Source: Acidobacteriota bacterium (GTDB taxonomy: Bacteria; Acidobacteriota; Terriglobia; Terriglobales; Acidobacteriaceae). Taken from it: a stretch of 61,436 bases of DNA. The position numbers and the translations under genes are program-made. The notes under the pieces were generated by a model, which did no database searches, was not told where the DNA came from, and saw nothing but the letters and a program-made list of their open reading frames with translations. Shown here one piece after another: positions 56,633-61,436 of this stretch. Location: the NCBI GenBank assembly GCA_003225495.1, contig QIAJ01000061.1:1-61436 (forward strand), in the 5' to 3' direction. Each line of letters starts with the position of its first letter. Position 1 is the stretch's first letter.

Positions 56633-57658
56633 TTGATTAAAGCCGTTCAGAGTGTGTCCGGGAATCTGGCTCTTCGGGGGGCAGCGTGGGGGCTGGCGCT
56701 CACTTGCATAGTGTCAGCCGCGCGAGCTCAGACTTGTCAGACGGCCACCGACATGGATGCGGCATCCCGCAGTGCGCTGGAGGTCACCGGAAAGCGCTAC
56801 TTCGACATGGCCGCCCGCGGAGATGCTGCCGGCCTGAAGCAAAATGCCATTCCGTCGCTGGCTTCGAACTTCAGCGGAATCGAAACCGCGGTTAAAGACA
56901 ATCAATCTGCATTAACGGGAACGCAAGCCACCGTCCGGCCGCCATTTTTGCTCGCGGCGGAAGGCAGCCAGCCAGTAGCCCGCGCTGAATTCCTTTGCGG
57001 TGTTTTCGGATCGGGAGGACAGACGCGGGACAGTGCTGTATTCGTGCTGAACGGTCTTCCGCCAGGCAAATATGGCGTCGCTATCGTGGATGCCAAAAGT
57101 AGTCAGGACACCCGCACCGTGACGATGATTCTTCAGCAAATGGGCGCGGAATGGAAGCTCGCCGGTTTTTATGCGAGATCGTCGCAGATCAACGGACACG
57201 ACGCGAACTGGTTCATCCAGCATGCGCGCGAATACAAGACCAAAGGTCAGACCCACAATGCATGGCTCTATTTTCGCGAAGCAATCTCGCTGACGGCGCC
57301 CGCGGATTTTATGAGTACGCTCGACACCGACAAACTTTACGACGAAGCGCAGTCTGTGCAGCCGACAGATCTTCCAGCCAACGGCAATACCGCTGACCTG
57401 AGCGTGGCGGGCGCCGTCTACAAGCTGATTGCGATTTTCCCGCTGGCCGTAGGCAATGATCTCGATCTGATCGTGAGATACCAGGCCGCGGATGTCTCTG
57501 ACACTGTAAAGATTTTTCAAACTAACAATACATTGATCAAAGCCTTGCTGACGAAGTTCCCCGAATTCCGGGACGCCTTCGCCGGAGTTGCTGCCCGCGC
57601 CGTCGAACCGTCGGGACGGGACTTTGGGACCATGCTGCCGATGAAAGAGATAAAGTAG
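56633..57658 (+). CDS. Secreted protein of unknown function
   Basis: 341 residues with a TTG start behind GGGAGG. The signal peptide (about 1-33, LALTCIVSAARAQ) leads to a mature part without a known motif. Features include ALEVTGKRYFDMAARGDAAGLKQ near the start and DANWFIQHAREYKTKGQTHNAWLYFREAI in the middle, helical and TPR-like in look, with beta segments between. It is divergent from the STN-domain gene, about 200 bp away. Confidence 0.75.
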   Translation: MIKAVQSVSGNLALRGAAWGLALTCIVSAARAQTCQTATDMDAASRSALEVTGKRYFDMAARGDAAGLKQNAIPSLASNFSGIETAVKDNQSALTGTQATVRPPFLLAAEGSQPVARAEFLCGVFGSGGQTRDSAVFVLNGLPPGKYGVAIVDAKSSQDTRTVTMILQQMGAEWKLAGFYARSSQINGHDANWFIQHAREYKTKGQTHNAWLYFREAISLTAPADFMSTLDTDKLYDEAQSVQPTDLPANGNTADLSVAGAVYKLIAIFPLAVGNDLDLIVRYQAADVSDTVKIFQTNNTLIKALLTKFPEFRDAFAGVAARAVEPSGRDFGTMLPMKEIK

Positions 57659-57752
57659 AAAAGCAAAAAGCAGATCTCATCTCAGGTCCAGGAAAAGCAT
57701 GCCGGCTCGATGGCTGTGGCCGCCTTTCCGTAGACCTTGGACCTGACACCTT

Positions 57753-57758
57753 TAGAAT
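57753..57758 (+). promoter_or_regulatory. Possible -10 element of the pseudouridine synthase gene
   Basis: TAGAAT ends 8 bases before the ATG at 57767; no good -35 is seen. It belongs to a group of genes in this window with -10-like hexamers 6-14 bases before the start. Confidence 0.3.
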
Positions 57759-57766
57759 CGTCTTCC

Positions 57767-58765
57767 ATGTTGGATTTCCCCGCCACCTTCACATCCGCTG
57801 CGGAAGACGCCGGTCAGCGTCTCGACCAGTATCTGGTCTCGAAGGTGCCGGATGTCAGCCGCGCCCGGGTTCAGCAACTGATTGCAAAGGGCGAAGTTCT
57901 GGTGGGCGGAAGCGCGGCTCGCGCTTCTCTGCGGTTGAAGGGTGGAGAAGAAATCACGGTAACAGGGCCGCCGCATGCTCCGCCGCTGCGTGCGCTCGCT
58001 GAGGAGATTCCACTCGACATTATTTACGAAGACGACGACCTGGCGATCGTCAACAAGCCCGCCGGCATGATGGTGCATGCCGGAGCAGGGGCCACCGAAG
58101 ACGCCCGCAACCGCGGCACGCTGGTGAATGCGCTGTTGCATCATTTCGGCACTCTCTCCGGCGTTGGCGGACAATTGCGGCCGGGAATCGTGCATCGACT
58201 GGATCGCGCGACCAGCGGCTTGATGGTGGTTGCCAAAAACGACGAGTCGCATCGCAAGCTGGCGCGGCAATTTTCATCCCGCGAAGTACACAAGACCTAC
58301 ATCGCGCTGGTGCAGGGCTGGCCGAAACTGGAACGCGGCACGATTCGAACATCGATCAGCCGCGATTCGCAACGCCGGGTTCGCATGACGACGCGCCGTC
58401 CGGGCGGCCGTGACGCTGTGACGCATTATCTGGTGAAGCGCAAGCTGAATACGGTCTATGGGAAGTTCGCGCTGCTCGAACTCAAGATCGAAACCGGGCG
58501 CACGCATCAGATCCGCGTTCATCTGTCATCAATCAATCATCCGGTGGTGGGCGACGCGCTGTACGGGGCGGCGCGCGAATTGAAGAGCGAATCAGGAAAG
58601 GTTCGCGCAGCGGGGCAGGCGCGGATCCTGACGCTCGACCGGAATTTTCTGCATTCGGCGGCGTTGGAACTGAAGCATCCGAAGACAGGCGAGACGATGC
58701 AATTCTCATCTGCACTGCCAATCGAACTCGAAGGACTATTGGCAGACCTTGGTGAGAGCGAGTAA
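57767..58765 (+). CDS. rluD: RluA/RluD-family 23S rRNA pseudouridine synthase
   Basis: About 332 residues from MLDFPATFTS. The N-terminal S4 RNA-binding domain (about 18-65) is followed by the synthase domain. Catalytic Asp146 lies in IVHRLDRATSGLMV, with KPAGMMVH, HKTYIALVQG, RTHQIRVHL and GDALYG in order. RluD-type enzymes modify helix 69 of 23S rRNA; the exact site is inferred from the S4 domain and length. Its end overlaps the upstream part of the open frame of the VWA gene, though not its proposed ATG. Confidence 0.93.
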   Translation: MLDFPATFTSAAEDAGQRLDQYLVSKVPDVSRARVQQLIAKGEVLVGGSAARASLRLKGGEEITVTGPPHAPPLRALAEEIPLDIIYEDDDLAIVNKPAGMMVHAGAGATEDARNRGTLVNALLHHFGTLSGVGGQLRPGIVHRLDRATSGLMVVAKNDESHRKLARQFSSREVHKTYIALVQGWPKLERGTIRTSISRDSQRRVRMTTRRPGGRDAVTHYLVKRKLNTVYGKFALLELKIETGRTHQIRVHLSSINHPVVGDALYGAARELKSESGKVRAAGQARILTLDRNFLHSAALELKHPKTGETMQFSSALPIELEGLLADLGESE

Positions 58766-58814
58766 TAGTAACGACGAGCTCCACACCGGCATGCTGGCGA
58801 AGTGGAGTAGCGGC

Positions 58815-58820
58815 TATAAT
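58815..58820 (+). promoter_or_regulatory. Possible -10 element of the VWA gene
   Basis: A perfect TATAAT ends 12 bases before the proposed ATG (58833). The -35 region does not match consensus. Confidence 0.35.
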
Positions 58821-58832
58821 GGGCCAATCCTC

Positions 58833-60035
58833 ATGAGATTTCGGCTGGCCTTGCTATTGGCTGTTGTTTGCGCCCTCACCGGCTTTGCGGCTGGTCAGAG
58901 TCCGGACCAGAATTTGCCGTCAGCCCCTTCGGCGACGGTGCAGGAGAATGCGCCCGCGAAACAATCGCCTGCGAATGAAAGTAAGCCTTCTGATCCGAAG
59001 CAGCGTCCGCAGAAGCCAGTTGATGAATTAAAGCCCGGCGATTCCACCAAGGCAGGTGCTGCACCTCAATCCGACAGCACAAAGCAGAACGAACCGGCAA
59101 CAACCACAACCCGCCCAACGCCTGCCGTTCCACAGTCTGCGCCTGCTCCGTCTACGCCTCGGCTTGAAGATCCGCCGAAGTCGCCTGCTGACGAGTCGGT
59201 CTCGACTATTGTCACGTTCGCGAATGAAGTCCGTGTGATCTTCACCGTCACCGACAAACACGGGCGCTATATCAAAGACTTGAAGCGCGATGACTTTCGG
59301 GTACTCGACGACCGCAAGCCGGCCGATGGAATCAAGAGCTTCGGAAGCGAGACTAACCTGCCGCTGCAAGTCGGCCTTTTGATCGATGCCAGCAACTCCA
59401 TTCGCGACCGCTTCAAGTTCGAACAGGAAGCGGCTATCGAGTTTCTAAACTCGATTATTCGTCCGCGCTACGACCAGGCGATGACGGTGGGGTTTGACTC
59501 CACGCCGGATGTGACACAGGACTTCACCGACAACACCGAACTACTCTCGAAGGGCGTGCGCGCCTTGAAGGCGGGCGGCGGGACGGCGATGTATGACGCG
59601 CTCTATTACGCCTGCCGTGACAAACTCATGAAGCACGAGCAAACGGGTCCGGTTCGGCGCACCATCATTCTGCTCAGCGACGGAGATGATAATTCGAGCC
59701 ATGTAACTCGCGAGGAAGCGATTGAGATGGCGCAGCGCGCCGAGGTGATCGTCTACACCATAAGCACGAACATTACGGGCTCGAAGGGCAAGGGCGACAA
59801 AATCCTGGAACGAATCGCGGAAGCCACCGGTGGCCGAGCCTTCTTCCCATTCCAGATCCGCGATGTGTCGGATGCCTTCGCCTCCATCCAGGATGAGTTG
59901 CGCAGTCAGTATGCGATGACTTACCGGCCAGCCGATTTCGTCGCCGATGGTCACTTCCGCACCATCGAAATTCTCGCGCAGCAGAAGGCATTTCACGTCC
60001 GCACACGCAAGGGATACTTCGCGACGAAACGCTAG
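58833..60035 (+). CDS. Secreted VWA-domain protein, acidobacterial type
   Basis: About 400 residues from MRFRLALLLA. A signal peptide (to about 22) and a long low-complexity Pro/Ser/Thr/Gln linker (about 23-125) precede a beta segment (VRVIFTVTDKHGRYIKDLKRDDFRV), typical of acidobacterial VWA proteins. The VWA domain follows with an intact MIDAS: DASNS (185-189), the Thr in GGGTAMYDA and the Asp in LLSDGDDNSS. It ends with SQYAMTYRPAD and an adhesion-like tail. Such proteins are thought to bind metals or partners outside the cytoplasm; roles are unproven. It is paired with a second VWA gene across a DUF3052 gene. Confidence 0.9.
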   Translation: MRFRLALLLAVVCALTGFAAGQSPDQNLPSAPSATVQENAPAKQSPANESKPSDPKQRPQKPVDELKPGDSTKAGAAPQSDSTKQNEPATTTTRPTPAVPQSAPAPSTPRLEDPPKSPADESVSTIVTFANEVRVIFTVTDKHGRYIKDLKRDDFRVLDDRKPADGIKSFGSETNLPLQVGLLIDASNSIRDRFKFEQEAAIEFLNSIIRPRYDQAMTVGFDSTPDVTQDFTDNTELLSKGVRALKAGGGTAMYDALYYACRDKLMKHEQTGPVRRTIILLSDGDDNSSHVTREEAIEMAQRAEVIVYTISTNITGSKGKGDKILERIAEATGGRAFFPFQIRDVSDAFASIQDELRSQYAMTYRPADFVADGHFRTIEILAQQKAFHVRTRKGYFATKR

Positions 60036-60078
60036 CGGCGGCGGCTTCGAGCTTGAATCAGCAACCGAACCACTACTC

Positions 60079-60492
60079 ATGCCAGGATATTCTGGAACTC
60101 CATTACCGAAAAAATTGGGCATCAAAGACGGCTATCGTGTCGCGCTGATCGGTATGCCGGGCGAGATCCGCACCGACCTGAAAGAGGCGTTTTCGACATG
60201 CCGCATCGGCAAAGACTTTGCACCGGCGCTCGACTTCATTCACATCTTTACCAGCTCGCACGTTGAGTTGGAGCGAGAGATGAAACGGGCCGCGAAAGCG
60301 CTCGCTCCCGCGGGAATGGTATGGATCTCGTGGCCGAAGAAGTCTTCGGGAGTCGCCACGGATCTGACAGAGGACATCATTCGCGCGACCGGGCTGGCTC
60401 TGGGACTGGTCGACGTGAAGGTATGCGCGGTGACTGACGTGTGGTCGGGATTGAAGTTCGTGATACCGGTAAAAAACCGGCCAAAAGTGTGA
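60079..60492 (+). CDS. DUF3052 domain protein
   Basis: About 137 residues from MPGYSGTPLPKKLGIKDGYRVALIG, the DUF3052 hallmark start. FIHIFTSSHVELERE, ALAPAGMVWISWPKKSSG and VCAVTDVWSGLKFVIP follow in family order. There is no signal peptide. The function is unknown; the fold is thought to be Rossmann-like. It lies just after the VWA gene on the same strand. Confidence 0.85.
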   Translation: MPGYSGTPLPKKLGIKDGYRVALIGMPGEIRTDLKEAFSTCRIGKDFAPALDFIHIFTSSHVELEREMKRAAKALAPAGMVWISWPKKSSGVATDLTEDIIRATGLALGLVDVKVCAVTDVWSGLKFVIPVKNRPKV

Positions 60493-60559
60493 CGGACTCT
60501 TGCCCGGAGGGGCATTTCCAGATATTGATTTTTGATGGACAAGGGTGTCAGCCTTACAA

Positions 60560-61436
60560 TTATTGGTCTTTGCGCGGCATCGCGTAGTAGCCGCTGCGCG
60601 CCTGAATTTTGTAGTCGCCACCCTTTGCTCTGATTTCAATCTTGCGGAATGATCCATCGCGCTTACCGTTGGTCGGGGTGTAGCCGATGTTGTACTGGCT
60701 GCGGAGTTCCTGCCCGATTTGATCGAAAGCTTGTTTGAGCTTGTCGGGCTTGTTGCCTACTTCGATAACGCGGCCGCCGGTCTGTTCGGTCAGTTTTTTC
60801 ATGGCGGAGTCTCCCCCATAGCCGCCAAATCCGTAGAAGCCTCGGTCTGCGATCAACAGGACGTAACAGATGGTGTCCGCTTTTTGAGCAGCTTCAATTG
60901 CATCCTTGATTTTCAGTCTGCTTCCCTGGTCTTCGCCGTCGGTAAGCAGGATCATGGCTTTGCGGCCGACCTCCTGTGCGAACGCGTCGTGGGAAGCCAC
61001 ATAGACTGCGTCATAGAGCACGGTGCCGCGCGGGCCAGTTGAAGGACACGGAATCGGGCCGCCCCCCAGTCCAGGAAGGTTAGAACAGGCGCCGGTGCCT
61101 GAGTTGATCTTCACCTGGTCCAGTGCTTTTCTGAGGCGCGACACGGAGCCGGTAAAGTCCTGGATCAGGTTCACGTCGACATCGAAACTGAAAACAGACG
61201 CCATGTCCTTGGGCCGGAGAGTGCTTTCCAGAAACGAGCCCCCAACTTCCTGTTCAATACCGAGGACACGCTGTTGGCTGCCACTGGCGTCGATCATGAT
61301 GCCGAGCGTCAGAGGCAGGTCGGATTCGGCCTTGAAGTACTTGATGGTCTGAGGCTTGCCGTCCTCGATGATCTCAAAGTTGTCCTTGGGCAGGTTAGGG
61401 ATCAAGGCGCCATGCTTGTCTTTGACATTGAAAAAA
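60560..61436 (-). CDS. VWA-domain protein, acidobacterial type (5' end beyond the window)
   Basis: The open frame runs through the right edge; at least 290 residues are seen. FNVKDKHGALIPNLPKDNFEIIEDGKPQTI is the same pre-VWA beta segment (split over 61436-61340) as in the paralogue at 58833. MIDAS residues DASGS (GIMIDASGSQQ), the Thr in GPRGTVLYDAV and the Asp in LLTDGEDQGS are present. An unusual insertion GACSNLPGLGGGPIPCPSTGP (about 61030-61100) with two Cys lies between MIDAS elements. It ends with SQYNIGYTP and a Tyr-rich tail. It is convergent with DUF3052. Confidence 0.88.
   Translation of the reverse strand, partial: FFNVKDKHGALIPNLPKDNFEIIEDGKPQTIKYFKAESDLPLTLGIMIDASGSQQRVLGIEQEVGGSFLESTLRPKDMASVFSFDVDVNLIQDFTGSVSRLRKALDQVKINSGTGACSNLPGLGGGPIPCPSTGPRGTVLYDAVYVASHDAFAQEVGRKAMILLTDGEDQGSRLKIKDAIEAAQKADTICYVLLIADRGFYGFGGYGGDSAMKKLTEQTGGRVIEVGNKPDKLKQAFDQIGQELRSQYNIGYTPTNGKRDGSFRKIEIRAKGGDYKIQARSGYYAMPRKDQ

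Overview
The window looks like chromosomal DNA of an acidobacterium of the Terriglobia / Candidatus Koribacter kind. This is inferred from gene content and not from any database match. The pointers are two VWA proteins of the acidobacterial secreted type, a divergent proton pyrophosphatase, a pilB-pilT-pilC-pilS-pilR cluster, many secreted proteins with Sec or Tat signals, several glycoside hydrolases and short repetitive words in the spacers. I see no phage, plasmid, insertion sequence or CRISPR array.

Layout. The left edge holds the 3' end of a tRNA, most like tRNA-Pro. Next come an unrecognised secreted protein, a frameshifted epoxide-hydrolase-like gene, and divergent GH30 and GH16 glycosidases. 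Positions 5665-17270 (minus strand) are a type IV pilus block: pilB, pilT, pilC, the kinase-regulator pair pilS-pilR, then two large secreted DUF3857/transglutaminase-like proteins. A plus-strand block (17598-23148) carries an endonuclease III relative, a GH10 xylanase and an NtrY/NtrX-like two-component pair. The minus strand from 23261 to 29252 is a housekeeping cluster of phoH, ybeY, a CNNM/CorC-type CBS protein, a membrane protein, a VapBC toxin-antitoxin pair, era and an RsbW-like kinase. A TetR/NAD(P)-binding divergent pair and a Ycf46-like AAA ATPase follow. Then come rpsT, an omega-like small protein and rho, two secreted proteins of unknown role, and hppA.

Positions 39559-45592 form an aromatic amino acid supraoperon: trpC, trpF, trpB, trpA, chorismate mutase, DAHP synthase and tyrA. 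It is followed by a CoA-transferase pair. A minus-strand run (55161-48708) holds uvrA, a CPBP protease, pyrE, mtnA, a dienelactone-hydrolase-like protein and a small membrane protein. The right end has an STN-domain secreted protein, another secreted protein, an RluD-like pseudouridine synthase, two VWA proteins and a DUF3052 protein. The last VWA gene runs off the edge.

The most notable observations are these. Four single-base frame breaks all lie in short homopolymer runs, which suggests base-calling error. An in-frame amber codon splits the CNNM protein exactly where a Trp is expected. One of the two tandem transglutaminase-like proteins has lost its catalytic Cys and His. The NtrX-like regulator lacks the sigma-54 contact motif. 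A 16-base inverted repeat lies between pilC and pilS, and related words recur in other spacers. A near-perfect palindrome lies in the vapBC promoter region. I did not find a clearly new multi-gene defence or mobile system.
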